DNA of 64,000 nt. It comes from Simplicispira psychrophila DSM 11588 (GTDB lineage: Bacteria > Pseudomonadota > Gammaproteobacteria > Burkholderiales > Burkholderiaceae_C). This document shows positions 1 through 8,673 of the stretch, piece by piece. The stretch is taken from NCBI RefSeq assembly GCF_000688255.1, contig NZ_JHYS01000005.1:124001-188000 (forward strand), read 5' to 3'. The notes under the pieces were generated by a model, which did not search any database, was not told where the DNA came from, and was given only the letters and a program-made list of their open reading frames with translations. Numbering within the stretch: position 1 is the first letter of the stretch; every line of letters begins with the position of its first letter. The translations under genes were made by a program, and so were the position numbers.

Positions 1-1444
1 CGGACATCCTGCGCTCGGTCTCCTCACCTTCGACGAAAGCGCGCAACAGTTCGACATGGCGTTGGCGAAAATGGGGCGGCAGCAGCAGGTGCACCGACAT
101 ACCGATCAATTCATCCTCGGCGTAGCCAAACATCTGGCAAGCGCTGCGATTGGCTTCGGCAATGAGGCCGTTGGCGTCGGTGGCGAGGATCGCCATGTCG
201 GCCACGGTCAGAATCTGCTGCGCTGTCCCGAGCTTGCGTCGGGCGGCCCCGACCTCGGCCGCCAGCCGCGCTGTCACCTCCGGCGTCAGCGGTGATTCGT
301 GCAATTGGGCTGCCTGCATCTGTTTGCGGTAGCGCTCGGGGATCTGCGGCGGATGGCGGCCAAAGCGCTCGATGATGGTGAAAGTGCCGTCCGCATTGCA
401 ACGCGACAGGTAGGTGTTGACACTGGCGTGGTGGGTGGCGGCGTCCATCTCGACCGCCCCTTGCGGGCCGACGACGCGCACCCGCTCCAGCGCATTGATC
501 AGCGCCTCAGCCTCGACCGTGCCAGCGGCTTGTGCGGCGTTGGCAAAGGCATGGACGCAGAGATAAGTGCCCTCGCCAAAATTTGTCAGCACGCCGTTGC
601 CGTGCGGCCAGATGCCATCGACGCCAGGTTGGCGGGCCAGGCGCTGCAGGTACTGGTGGTTCTCCAGGGTGTCCAGCGACATGAAGTAGGTGTTGCTGGA
701 ATAGAACCCCTCGCGCACGTGCGGTGGCAGACGGCTCACCAGCATCTCGTCGTAATGGCCCATGACCACGGCCATGCGTTTCTTCAGTCCCATCTCGCTA
801 AAACGGGTCAGCAACGTGATCTGGTCGTTGCCGGCGAAATAGGGCACGAACACATCGGCACCGGAGCGGGCGACCTGCTCCAACAAGCGGTCGATATTGG
901 CCACCGCAGCGCCGATATCCAGATATTCCTCGCCGACGCAATTGCCATCGAGCTGCTGCAGGGTGCGCTTGGCCGCATCAATTGAGCCGCGCGGCCACTC
1001 GTAGTTGTTGCCAGCAAAGAACATTTTGAGTCCATAGCGCTGCGCTATAAACGGAATCATCTGATCAATCTGCTGGTTGGGCAGCGCCGCAAAATGAAAG
1101 AAATAGCGGCTGCTGATGCTGCCCTCAGAGAACGAGAAATTGAGCAGCGGAATCTGCTTGGGTTCGGCCACCTGCGCGGCGACGGCGATACGCGAATTGG
1201 ACAGCAGGTTGCCGATGAGAGCGACGCAGCCGTGCTCATCGATCAGGCGCCGCGCCGCCGGTACCGCCGTGCCGGGCAGACTGCCGTCATCCTCGATGAT
1301 CAGTTCCAGCGGCCGACCCAGCACGCCCCCGCGTTCATTGATTTCATCGCAGGCGATGCGCGCCGCCCAAATGATCTCGGGGCCATAAATTTCTACTAGC
1401 CCGGTCAGTGGGGGCATCAAGCCGATGCGAATGGTTTGGGTCAT
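1..1444 (-). CDS. sensor protein with cytoplasmic AmiC/FmdD-like binding domain and PAS domain (5' part; runs off window)
   Basis: The minus-strand frame is open from the ATG at 1444 to base 1, giving at least 481 residues with no stop. Residues 1 to about 365 resemble the type I periplasmic-binding fold of branched-chain amino acid, amide and urea ABC transporters (start MTQTIRIGLMPPLTG, then an INERGGVLGRPLELIIEDD stretch). There is no signal peptide, so this binding domain is probably cytoplasmic, as in AmiC and NasR-type sensors. Residues about 410-480 look like a PAS domain (ILATDANGLIAEANRSA, then FGYAEDELIG). The missing C terminus is likely an output domain such as GGDEF or a histidine kinase; that part is inference. 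No ABC permease or ATPase gene lies beside it in the window, which argues for a signalling rather than a transport role. Confidence 0.75.
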   Translation of the reverse strand, partial: MTQTIRIGLMPPLTGLVEIYGPEIIWAARIACDEINERGGVLGRPLELIIEDDGSLPGTAVPAARRLIDEHGCVALIGNLLSNSRIAVAAQVAEPKQIPLLNFSFSEGSISSRYFFHFAALPNQQIDQMIPFIAQRYGLKMFFAGNNYEWPRGSIDAAKRTLQQLDGNCVGEEYLDIGAAVANIDRLLEQVARSGADVFVPYFAGNDQITLLTRFSEMGLKKRMAVVMGHYDEMLVSRLPPHVREGFYSSNTYFMSLDTLENHQYLQRLARQPGVDGIWPHGNGVLTNFGEGTYLCVHAFANAAQAAGTVEAEALINALERVRVVGPQGAVEMDAATHHASVNTYLSRCNADGTFTIIERFGRHPPQIPERYRKQMQAAQLHESPLTPEVTARLAAEVGAARRKLGTAQQILTVADMAILATDANGLIAEANRSACQMFGYAEDELIGMSVHLLLPPHFRQRHVELLRAFVEGEETERRMS

Positions 1445-1626
1445 GGCGGTATCGGCAACAGGGAAGCAAATATGGGGCGGATTAAAAAATTTTTAGCAGT
1501 TTATCTCTAAACGTAACTGATCAAATCCGGCCACGAATCTTATTTCCATATATATCAATGACTTACATCAGTATTAGAGCGCTTTCACGCTAAGTAGCCA
1601 TCACCGCAGCCTGCGGTGAAAATTTA

Positions 1627-1678
1627 TGCTATTTTTGGCTTCTAGCCCTTTAAATACGTGCGCTATCAGCTATCAACT
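1627..1678 (-). repeat. dispersed ATAGCT/GGGCTAGAGGCC-type repeat, copy 1
   Basis: Read on the minus strand this copy has GATAGCTGATAGCGCACGT followed by TTTAAAGGGCTAGAAGCC. It is nearly identical over about 45 bases to the copy at 61129-61184, although the two lie 59 kb apart. It is intergenic here. Confidence 0.75.
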
Positions 1679-1698
1679 TTGACACGCCACATTCGTAG

Positions 1699-1720
1699 GT
1701 TGGGTTGTACTCAACCCAAC
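1699..1720. repeat. perfect hairpin GTTGGGTTG / CAACCCAAC
   Basis: A 9-bp perfect inverted repeat with a 4-base loop. The sequence around it (GTAGGTTGGGTTG) resembles a GTAGGTTGGGTT...AACCCAAC element that I recall as dispersed in many bacterial genomes. There is no T-run beside it, so it is probably a small dispersed element and not a terminator. Confidence 0.5.
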
Positions 1721-1792
1721 ATCAGGCTCTGTCAGCGCTATGGTTTTTGTATTCCAACCCCGTGATCTACCGCTGTGGTTTATCTGAAAAAT

Positions 1793-1822
1793 AAAAAAGG
1801 CCGTATCAAACGGCCTTTTTTA
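1793..1822 (-). terminator. bidirectional rho-independent terminator
   Basis: The stem GGCCG/CGGCC (1799-1803 and 1811-1815) is flanked by six A's on the left and six T's on the right, so it can end transcription on either strand. It lies 28 bases beyond the stop of the last gene of the minus-strand beta-oxidation operon. Confidence 0.8.
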
Positions 1823-1849
1823 TTAGCGGGGCGCAACCAGCGCCTGCGT

Positions 1850-2629
1850 TCAACAGCCGCTGAAATCGGGCTTGCGCTTTTCCATGAAGGCGGTAAAGGC
1901 TTCTCGGGCGGCGGGTTCGGTCAGCATCCGAGCAAAGATGGCGCCTTCTTCGGCGATGCGCTCCAGCACCGGTTCGACCAGGCCTTGTTTCATCAGGCGC
2001 TTAGTTTCCAGCAGCGAGGCCAGCGGCTTGGCGGCCAGTTTGCGGGCTTGCATCTGGGCGATGGCGTTGCATTCGGTCGGCGGCACGATACGGTTGACCA
2101 AGCCCACTTCCAACGCTGCTTCGGCCATGAAGGGCTCGCCCAGCAGCAGTGCTTCCGCCGCGCGGTGGTAGCCCAGCAGGCGCGGCACCAGCAGGCTGGA
2201 CGCGGCCTCGGGGCACAGGCCCAAGTTAACGAACGGCAGTGAGAACGCCGCGTTGTCACCGGCATAGACCAGGTCGCAGTGCAGCAGCATGGTGGTACCA
2301 ATGCCGACGGCCGGGCCGCACACCGCCGCCACCAACGGTTTGGGGAAGGCAGCGATGGTGCGCAGAAAGCGGTACACCGGTGCGGACGGGTCGGTCGGCG
2401 GGCGCTCCAAAAAGTCGGCAATGTCATTGCCGGCACTGAACACCGCCACGTCGCCTTGCAGCAGCACGGCGCGTACGGCGCCATCAGCCTGGGCCTGCTC
2501 CAGCGCATCGGCCAAGGCGGCGTACATGGCGCGGGTGAGCGAGTTTTTCTTGTCTACCCGGTTCAGCGTCAGGGTGGTGACGCCAGCTTCGGTGTGCACC
2601 AGGATGTCTTGTGTGGGGGGGGCACTCAT
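1850..2629 (-). CDS. enoyl-CoA hydratase/isomerase family protein
   Basis: This is a 259-residue crotonase-fold protein of usual length. The oxyanion-hole segments are visible as FSAGNDIADF and CGPAVGIGTT, followed by NLGLCPEAAS, where a catalytic Glu would sit. The start at 2629 (MSAPPTQ) is chosen because AAGGAA precedes it at good spacing; the frame stays open upstream to 2710 but that part does not look like a crotonase. It is the last gene of the beta-oxidation operon, 34 bases after the thiolase gene. The SAGNDI motif is common in enoyl-CoA isomerases, so isomerase activity is a real alternative to hydratase. Confidence 0.88.
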   Translation of the reverse strand: MSAPPTQDILVHTEAGVTTLTLNRVDKKNSLTRAMYAALADALEQAQADGAVRAVLLQGDVAVFSAGNDIADFLERPPTDPSAPVYRFLRTIAAFPKPLVAAVCGPAVGIGTTMLLHCDLVYAGDNAAFSLPFVNLGLCPEAASSLLVPRLLGYHRAAEALLLGEPFMAEAALEVGLVNRIVPPTECNAIAQMQARKLAAKPLASLLETKRLMKQGLVEPVLERIAEEGAIFARMLTEPAAREAFTAFMEKRKPDFSGC

Positions 2630-2663
2630 GCGCGCGATTCCTTGAAAAAAGAGACAGCCTGCA

Positions 2664-3860
2664 TTACACCGCCTCAAAGATACCGGCAGCGCCTTGACCC
2701 ATGCCAACACACATCGTCACCATGCCGTACTTGAGTTTATTGCGTTTGAGCGCGTGGATCACGGTGGCGGCGCGGATAGCGCCGGTCGCGCCCAGGGGAT
2801 GGCCCAGCGCAATCGCGCCGCCCATCGGGTTGACCTTGGCCGGGTCCAGGCCCAGCTGGCCCATCACCGCCAACGACTGCGCGGCAAAGGCTTCGTTCAG
2901 CTCGAACCAGTCGATGTCGTTTTGCGTCAGACCGGCATTGCGCAGCGCCGCCGGAATGGCTTCGATCGGGCCGATGCCCATGATGTGCGGCGGCACGCCC
3001 TTGCTGGCAAAGCTGACGAAGCGCGCCAGCGGCGTCAGGCCAAAGCGCTGCACGGCGGCGCCGCTGGCCAAAATCAGCGCGCCAGCGCCGTCGCTGGTCT
3101 GCGAGCTGTTGCCGGCCGTGACCGAGCCGCGCGCAGCAAACACCGTGCGCAGCTTGCCCAAGCCTTCCAGCGTGGTGTCGGCGCGCGCGCCTTCGTCCAC
3201 GCTGACGGTGCGAGTCTTGCTGATGGTTTCGCCAGTTTCCAAGTTGGCGCTGCGGTCGGTCACTGCAACCGGCGTGGTCTCGTCGGCAAAGTAGCCGGCC
3301 TGCTGCGCCGCCAGAGCGCGCTGGTGCGATTGCACGGCAAAAGCATCCTGCGCCTCGCGCGAGACTTTCCATTGCTGAGCCACTTTCTCGGCGGTCAGGC
3401 CCATGCCATAGGCAATGCCGACATCACCGTCGCGCTCGAACATGCTGGGCGAGAGGCTGGGGCTGTTGCCCATCATCGGCACCATGCTCATGCTCTCGAC
3501 GCCGGCGGCAATCATCACCTCGGCCTCACCGACGCGGATGCGGTCAGCCGCCATTTGGATGGCCGACAGGCCCGAAGCGCAAAAGCGGTTGACGGTGATG
3601 CCGCCAACGCTGGTCGGCAAACCGGCCAACACCGCGCCAATGCGCGCCACGTTCAGGCCTTGCTGTGCTTCAGGGATGGCACAGCCGCAAATGATGTCTT
3701 CAATCGCTGCCGGGTCGAGATTAGGCACCTGGGCGATGGCGGCTTTCAGAATGGTGGACAGCAGGTCGTCCGGCCGGGTATTGCGGAAAAACCCGCGGTG
3801 CGAGCGCCCGATGGGCGTACGCGTGGCGGCAACGATGTAGGCGTCTTGAATTTGTTTCAT
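2664..3860 (-). CDS. acetyl-CoA C-acyltransferase (3-ketoacyl-CoA thiolase)
   Basis: A 398-residue thiolase that would cleave 3-ketoacyl-CoA in the last step of beta-oxidation. The nucleophilic cysteine is in NRFCASGLSA (Cys94), the catalytic His is in GGAIALGHPLG (His354), and the second catalytic Cys is in TMCVGMGQG (Cys384). The NEAFAAQ motif is also present, so the active site looks complete. The gene sits 41 bases after the FadB-like multifunctional gene, which suggests the two products form the usual FadA/FadB-type partnership. Confidence 0.93.
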   Translation of the reverse strand: MKQIQDAYIVAATRTPIGRSHRGFFRNTRPDDLLSTILKAAIAQVPNLDPAAIEDIICGCAIPEAQQGLNVARIGAVLAGLPTSVGGITVNRFCASGLSAIQMAADRIRVGEAEVMIAAGVESMSMVPMMGNSPSLSPSMFERDGDVGIAYGMGLTAEKVAQQWKVSREAQDAFAVQSHQRALAAQQAGYFADETTPVAVTDRSANLETGETISKTRTVSVDEGARADTTLEGLGKLRTVFAARGSVTAGNSSQTSDGAGALILASGAAVQRFGLTPLARFVSFASKGVPPHIMGIGPIEAIPAALRNAGLTQNDIDWFELNEAFAAQSLAVMGQLGLDPAKVNPMGGAIALGHPLGATGAIRAATVIHALKRNKLKYGMVTMCVGMGQGAAGIFEAV

Positions 3861-3901
3861 GGGAAATCCTGTATTCGGGTGGGAGGCGGGCCAGCAGTGC
3901 G

Positions 3902-6334
3902 TCAGTTGCGCACCGGTTTACCCGTGGACAACATCCCCAAAATGCGCTCCTGCGTCTTGGGATGGACGATGAGCGCACAGAAGGCTTGGCGCTCCAGCGT
4001 CATCAGGTATTCCTCGCTGACCAGCGTGCCCGCGTCCACGTCACCGCCGCACACCACTTCGGCGATCAAGCTGGCGATGTGGAAGTCGTGCGCGCTGATG
4101 AAGCCGCCGTCGCGCATATTGACCAGCGAACCTTTCATGGTGGCGGTGCCGCTGCGCCCGGCGACCGGGAACAGGCGCTTATGCGGCGCGCGCCAGCCGC
4201 CAATCGCCATGGCCTTGGCCTCGTTGATTGCCACAAACAGCAGCTCGTCCTTGTGCGGCACGATGACGTCGGATTCCAGCAGAAAGCCCAACTGGCGCGA
4301 TTCCAGCGCGCTCATGCCGACCTTGGCCATGGCTGCGGCAGTGAAGCCTTCGGTCAGGAACGGCAGCAGGTCTTTGCCGGTCGAGGTGGCAGCGTTTTCC
4401 GCCGCACGGCGGGCGATGTAGGTCAAGCCGCCGGCACCGGGCACCAGGCCCACGCCGACTTCGACCAAGCCAACATAGCTTTCCATGTGCGCCACGCGGC
4501 GGGCCGAATGCACCGCCAGCTCGCAGCCACCGCCCAACGCCAGCCCACGGATGGCGGACACCACCGGCACGCCGGCATAGCGGATGCGCAGCATGGCGTT
4601 TTGCAGTTCTTGCTCGGCCCCTTCGATGGCGCTAACGCCAGCCACCATAAACGCTGGCAGCATGGCTTGCAGGTCAGCACCGGCGCTGAACGGCTCGTCA
4701 CCCGACCAAATCACCAAGGCGGCAAAGCGCTTCTCCGCCAGCTCTACGCCCATCACCAAACCGTCGGCCACATCGGGGCTGATGGCGTGCATTTTGGTCT
4801 TGATGCTGGCGATCAGCACGGCGCTGCTGGCGGGGCACGCAGGGCCGTCCAGCGTCCACAGGCGGATGGCGTCGTCTTCGTGCAGCGTGGTGCCCGCCGT
4901 CTTGAAGTCAGGCAAGGCCTCGCCCAGCAATTTTTCAGGAAAATACTGCTTTTCGTACACGGGTAGTGTGCGACGCGCTACAAATTTATTAGCAGAGGCA
5001 CTCCACGAACCGGCGGCGGTGTGCACGCCACCGGCCTCGGCCACCGGGCCATTGAAGACCCAATCGGGCAGCGGTGCGTTGGACAAGGCTTTGCCGGCAT
5101 CGATGTCTTCTTGGATCATCTTGGCGACATTCAACCAGCCGGCGTCTTGCCACAGCTCGAACGGGCCTTGCTGCATACCAAAGCCCCAGCGCATCGCCTG
5201 ATCGACGTCGCGGGCGTTGTCGGCAATGGCGCCCAAGTGCAGCGCGGCGTAATGGAAGCTGTTGCGCAAGATGGCCCACAGAAACTGGCCCTGCGCGCCT
5301 TCAGCATTGCGCAGCAATTGCAGGCGCTCGGCGGCGGGCTTTTTCAGCATCCGGCCATAGACCTCATCGGCCTTTTGGCCGCCGGGCACGTAGTCTTGCG
5401 CTTCCAAGTCAAAGCGCAGCACATCGCGGCCGACTTTTTTGAAGAAACCAGCCTTGGTTTTTTGTCCCAACTGGCCCAGCTCCAACAGCTTTTGCACCAC
5501 GGCGGGGGTGCCGTAGCTGCCGTAAAACGGATCGGTGGTGGCGTCGAGGTTGTCTTGCAGCGTCTTGATGACGTGCGCCATGGTGTCCAAGCCGACCACG
5601 TCGGCGGTGCGGAAGGTGCCGCTGCTGGCACGGCCCAGCTTTTTGCCGGTCAGGTCATCGACCACGTCGTAGGTCAGGCCAAAGTTGTCGGCCTCTTGCA
5701 TAGTGGACAACATGCCGGCAATGCCGACGCGGTTGGCGACGAAGTTGGGCGTGTCGTGCGCGCGCACCACGCCCTTGCCCAGGCCGCTGGTGGCAAAGGC
5801 TTCGAGTTGGTCCAGCACTTCCGGCGTGGTGGTCGGGGTGTTGATCAACTCCACCAAGTGCATGTAGCGCGGTGGGTTGAAGAAGTGGATGCCGCAAAAA
5901 CGCGGCTTGATGGCGTCGGGCAGGGCTTCAGACAGTTGGGTGATCGACAGGCCCGAGGTGTTGCTGGCGACGATGGCGTGCGCGCTGATGAACGGCGCGA
6001 TTTGGTGGTACAGGTCGGTCTTCCAGTCCATGCGCTCGGCAATGGCCTCGATGATCAGGTCGCAGTCACGCAACTGCTCTAGGTGCTGTTCGTAGTTGGC
6101 TTGGCCGATGAGGGCTGCGTCTTGCGCCACGCCGAGCGGTGCCGGCTTGAGCTTTTTCAGGCCATCAATGGCGCGGCTGACGATGCCGTTTTTCGGGCCT
6201 TCTTTGGCTGGCAAATCAAACAACACCACCGGAATTTTGCAGTTGACGAGGTGGGCGGCAATTTGCGCACCCATCACGCCGGCGCCAAGCACGGCGACTT
6301 TTTTCACTTGGAATCTGGAGGGAGATTGGGACAT
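3902..6334 (-). CDS. 3-hydroxyacyl-CoA dehydrogenase / enoyl-CoA hydratase (FadB-like, reversed domain order)
   Basis: An 810-residue two-function beta-oxidation enzyme. The NAD-binding 3-hydroxyacyl-CoA dehydrogenase domain comes first (VAVLGAGVMGAQIA at about 14-27, then HFFNPPRYMHLVELI), followed by its C-terminal domain. The crotonase domain is at the C-terminal end (EPFSAGADLQAM, RGLALGGGCELAVHS, VGVGLVPGAGG). This order is the reverse of E. coli FadB and matches the FadN-like class. The start at 6334 (MSQSPSRF) follows AGGAAA; an in-frame ATG at 6361 has no such site. It lies between the DUF2147 gene and the thiolase gene in one operon. Confidence 0.92.
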   Translation of the reverse strand: MSQSPSRFQVKKVAVLGAGVMGAQIAAHLVNCKIPVVLFDLPAKEGPKNGIVSRAIDGLKKLKPAPLGVAQDAALIGQANYEQHLEQLRDCDLIIEAIAERMDWKTDLYHQIAPFISAHAIVASNTSGLSITQLSEALPDAIKPRFCGIHFFNPPRYMHLVELINTPTTTPEVLDQLEAFATSGLGKGVVRAHDTPNFVANRVGIAGMLSTMQEADNFGLTYDVVDDLTGKKLGRASSGTFRTADVVGLDTMAHVIKTLQDNLDATTDPFYGSYGTPAVVQKLLELGQLGQKTKAGFFKKVGRDVLRFDLEAQDYVPGGQKADEVYGRMLKKPAAERLQLLRNAEGAQGQFLWAILRNSFHYAALHLGAIADNARDVDQAMRWGFGMQQGPFELWQDAGWLNVAKMIQEDIDAGKALSNAPLPDWVFNGPVAEAGGVHTAAGSWSASANKFVARRTLPVYEKQYFPEKLLGEALPDFKTAGTTLHEDDAIRLWTLDGPACPASSAVLIASIKTKMHAISPDVADGLVMGVELAEKRFAALVIWSGDEPFSAGADLQAMLPAFMVAGVSAIEGAEQELQNAMLRIRYAGVPVVSAIRGLALGGGCELAVHSARRVAHMESYVGLVEVGVGLVPGAGGLTYIARRAAENAATSTGKDLLPFLTEGFTAAAMAKVGMSALESRQLGFLLESDVIVPHKDELLFVAINEAKAMAIGGWRAPHKRLFPVAGRSGTATMKGSLVNMRDGGFISAHDFHIASLIAEVVCGGDVDAGTLVSEEYLMTLERQAFCALIVHPKTQERILGMLSTGKPVRN

Positions 6335-6393
6335 GGATTTTTCCTGCGAAGGCAGCAGCACGCCCCGTGGGCGGCCACTGCGAGGGGAGAGAG

Positions 6394-6822
6394 TTACTGC
6401 ACGCGCAGCCAGGTTTGCGTACGGCCAAAGGGACCAAAGGAGCCACGGACTTCGAGCTTTTTGCCCTCTTCGATCGGCGTCAGGCGCAGGCTGTATTCAC
6501 GGCCGTTTTCCGGATCGAGAATCTTGCCGCCTTCCCAGACGTCTTTGTCCTGGGCTTTTTTCGCACCACGAATGACTTCCATGCCCAGCTTGGGCTGGTT
6601 CTTGCGCTCATCGCTGCACTGGATGCACAGCGGCTCATGGCTGGGTTGCAGCGAGCGTTCGATGGTGCCAACCAAGCCGGCAGGCTGGGCGGCAATACGG
6701 ATTTCTGCCTTGGGCTGGCCCGACTTGTCGTCGATGCTGCGCCACAGCCCCTCGGGCGTCATCTGGGCCCACGCGGGGGCACCAGCCACAGCAAAAATCA
6801 TAGCTAATAGCGCTTTATTCAT
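6394..6822 (-). CDS. DUF2147 family exported protein
   Basis: A 142-residue protein with a cleavable signal peptide (MNKALLAMIFAVAGAPAWA, then QMTPEGLW). The mature part matches the DUF2147 pattern: GLWRSIDDKSG at its start, LCIQCSDERKNQP in the middle and a C-terminal RTQTWLRV. Members are small periplasmic proteins of unknown biochemical role, often next to lipid metabolism genes. The signal-peptide coding DNA overlaps a degenerate copy of the dispersed repeat (6793-6848). It lies inside the beta-oxidation operon between the acyl-CoA dehydrogenase and the FadB-like gene. Confidence 0.8.
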   Translation of the reverse strand: MNKALLAMIFAVAGAPAWAQMTPEGLWRSIDDKSGQPKAEIRIAAQPAGLVGTIERSLQPSHEPLCIQCSDERKNQPKLGMEVIRGAKKAQDKDVWEGGKILDPENGREYSLRLTPIEEGKKLEVRGSFGPFGRTQTWLRVQ

Positions 6823-6848
6823 AAGGCTTTCAGTGCAAAAAGGCTTGA
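6793..6848 (+). repeat. dispersed ATAGCT-type repeat, degenerate copy 2
   Basis: It contains AAAATCATAGCTAATAGCGCTT and a distal AAAGGCTTGAA box. It spans the start codon and signal-peptide codons of the DUF2147 gene. It is more degenerate than the other copies, so this call is tentative. Confidence 0.4.
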
Positions 6849-6864
6849 AGATTACCGCCACTAT

Positions 6865-8670
6865 TCAGACCAGCGCAGCGTCCGTGTCCATCAGCGTGCG
6901 GCTGCCGGCGCGGGCGGTGCGCATCAACGAGGCGGTCTCGGGGAACAGCTTGGCAAAGTAAAAGCGCGCGGTTTGCAGCTTGCCCAGGTAGAACGGATCG
7001 CTGTTGCCCGCGGCCACTTCGCGCAGCGCGACCTGGGCCATGCGGGCAAAGAAGTAGCCAAACACCAGGTGACCAGCGACGCGCAGGTAGTCCACCGAGG
7101 CGGCACCCACTTCATCGGGGTTTTGCAGGCCCCGGAAACCCAGCTCGGTGGTGAACTTGGTCATCTGGTCGGCCAAACCCGCCAGCGGGTTGATGAACTC
7201 GGCCATCTTCTCGTTCACGCCTTCTTGCTGCACCAATGCGCCGACCAGCTTGCCAAATTTCTTCAGCGAGGCGCCGTTGTTGCCCAGGATCTTGCGGCCC
7301 AGCAAGTCGAGTGCCTGAATACCGTTGGTGCCTTCATAAATCATGTTGATGCGCGCATCGCGCACAAACTGCTCCATGCCCCATTCCTTGATGTAGCCAT
7401 GGCCGCCATAGACCTGCTGGCACAGGGTGGTGGCTTCCCAGCCGTTGTCGGTCAGGAAGGCTTTGACGATCGGTGTCAGCAGCGCCACCAGGTCGGCCGA
7501 GTCCTTACGCACTTTCTCGTCGGGGTGGTGCAGTTCTTTGTCAATCAGCACGGCGCAGAACGTCGCCAGCGCACGCCCGCCTTCGGCGTAGGCCTTGGCA
7601 GTCAGCAACATGCGGCGCACATCGGGGTGGACGATGATCGGATCGGCCGGCTTGTCTTTGGCCTTGGTGCCGGTCAGGCTGCGCATTTGCAGGCGGTCCT
7701 TGGCGTAAGCCAGCGCATTTTGGTAAGCCACTTCGGTCAGGCCCAGCGACTGGTTGCCCACACCCAGGCGGGCAGCGTTCATCATCACAAACATCGCCTG
7801 CAAGCCCTTGTGTGGCTGGCCGACCAGCGTGCCAATGGCGCCGTCGATGTTGATCTGCGCCGTGGCGTTGCCGTGGATACCCATCTTGTGCTCCAGCGCG
7901 CCGCAGAAAATCGGGTTGCGCTCGCCCAATGAACCGTCGGCGTTCACCTTGAACTTGGGCACGACAAACAGGCTGATGCCTTTGCTGCCGGCCGGCGCAT
8001 CGGGCAGACGCCCCAGCACCAGGTGCAGGATATTGGCGGCCATGCTGTGCTCGCCGGCGCTGATAAAAATCTTGTTGCCGGTCAAGGCGTAGGTCCCTTC
8101 CGGGGCGCCGGCCACGGGCTCGGCCTTGGTGCGCAGCAGACCCAGGTCGGTGCCGCAGTGCGACTCGGTCAGGCACATGGTGCCGGTCCACTCGCCGCTG
8201 GTCAGCTTGGGCAGGTACAGACGTTTTTGCTCGTCGGTGCCGTGCGCATGCAGGGCCTCATAGGCGCCGTGCGACAGGCCGGGGTACATCGTCCAGGCCT
8301 GGTTGGCGCTGTTGAGCATTTCGTACAGACACTGGTTCAGCACAAACGGCAGGCCCTGGCCGCCGTATTCGGTCTCGCACGACAACGCTGCCCAGCCGCC
8401 TTCAACGTACTGCGCATAAGCCTCCTTGAAGCCCTTGGGCGTGGTGACTTCGTGCGTTTCGGTGTTCAGCTGGCAGCCTTCCTCGTCGCCGCTGATGTTC
8501 AGCGGAAATGCGACCCCGGTAGCAAATTTGCCGGCTTCTTCCAGCACCGCATTGACGGTATCTACATCCAAATCCGCATATTTGGGCAAGGCCTTGAGTT
8601 CTTCAGTGACGTTGAGAACCTCATGCATCACAAAGTGCATGTCGCGCAGGGGGGGCGTGTAAGTAGGCAT
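6865..8670 (-). CDS. acyl-CoA dehydrogenase, ~600-residue class with extra C-terminal domain
   Basis: A 601-residue acyl-CoA dehydrogenase, longer than the classic 380-residue type because it belongs to the class with an additional C-terminal domain. Visible landmarks are CLTESHCGTDLGLLRTKA in the central FAD/substrate region, GGHGYIKEWGMEQFVRDARI, and YEGTNGIQALDLLGRKIL near residue 440, which carries the expected catalytic base Glu. It would introduce the first double bond of beta-oxidation. Only 3 bases separate it from the upstream TetR gene, so the two are co-transcribed. The chain-length preference cannot be read from sequence. Confidence 0.92.
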   Translation of the reverse strand: MPTYTPPLRDMHFVMHEVLNVTEELKALPKYADLDVDTVNAVLEEAGKFATGVAFPLNISGDEEGCQLNTETHEVTTPKGFKEAYAQYVEGGWAALSCETEYGGQGLPFVLNQCLYEMLNSANQAWTMYPGLSHGAYEALHAHGTDEQKRLYLPKLTSGEWTGTMCLTESHCGTDLGLLRTKAEPVAGAPEGTYALTGNKIFISAGEHSMAANILHLVLGRLPDAPAGSKGISLFVVPKFKVNADGSLGERNPIFCGALEHKMGIHGNATAQINIDGAIGTLVGQPHKGLQAMFVMMNAARLGVGNQSLGLTEVAYQNALAYAKDRLQMRSLTGTKAKDKPADPIIVHPDVRRMLLTAKAYAEGGRALATFCAVLIDKELHHPDEKVRKDSADLVALLTPIVKAFLTDNGWEATTLCQQVYGGHGYIKEWGMEQFVRDARINMIYEGTNGIQALDLLGRKILGNNGASLKKFGKLVGALVQQEGVNEKMAEFINPLAGLADQMTKFTTELGFRGLQNPDEVGAASVDYLRVAGHLVFGYFFARMAQVALREVAAGNSDPFYLGKLQTARFYFAKLFPETASLMRTARAGSRTLMDTDAALV

Positions 8671-8673
8671 GGA

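Larger units (their letters stand above)
1445..1849. other. intergenic region, AT-rich, with a repeat, a hairpin and a terminator
   Basis: This stretch of about 400 bases has no convincing gene. From 1480 to 1620 it is AT-rich and may hold the promoter of the minus-strand sensor, although I could not pick a good -35/-10 pair. It then holds a copy of the dispersed ATAGCT-type repeat (1627-1678), a perfect 9-bp hairpin (1699-1720) and a bidirectional rho-independent terminator (1793-1822). Confidence 0.6.

Noticed and set aside
1699-1720. The GTTGGGTTG hairpin as a terminator of the sensor gene
   Set aside because: No T-run follows, it is on the upstream side of that gene, and a real terminator lies at 1793-1822.
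2694-4421. A 575-residue open frame on the plus strand opposite the thiolase and FadB-like genes
   Set aside because: It is antisense to two well-supported enzymes, is rich in Ala/Arg/His with no domain or hydrophobic pattern, and is explained by the high GC third-position bias of the opposite strand.
5021-6082. A long plus-strand frame of 353 residues opposite the FadB-like gene, and similar frames at 6973-7932 and 8023-9111
   Set aside because: All are antisense shadows of the beta-oxidation genes and lack any recognisable feature.
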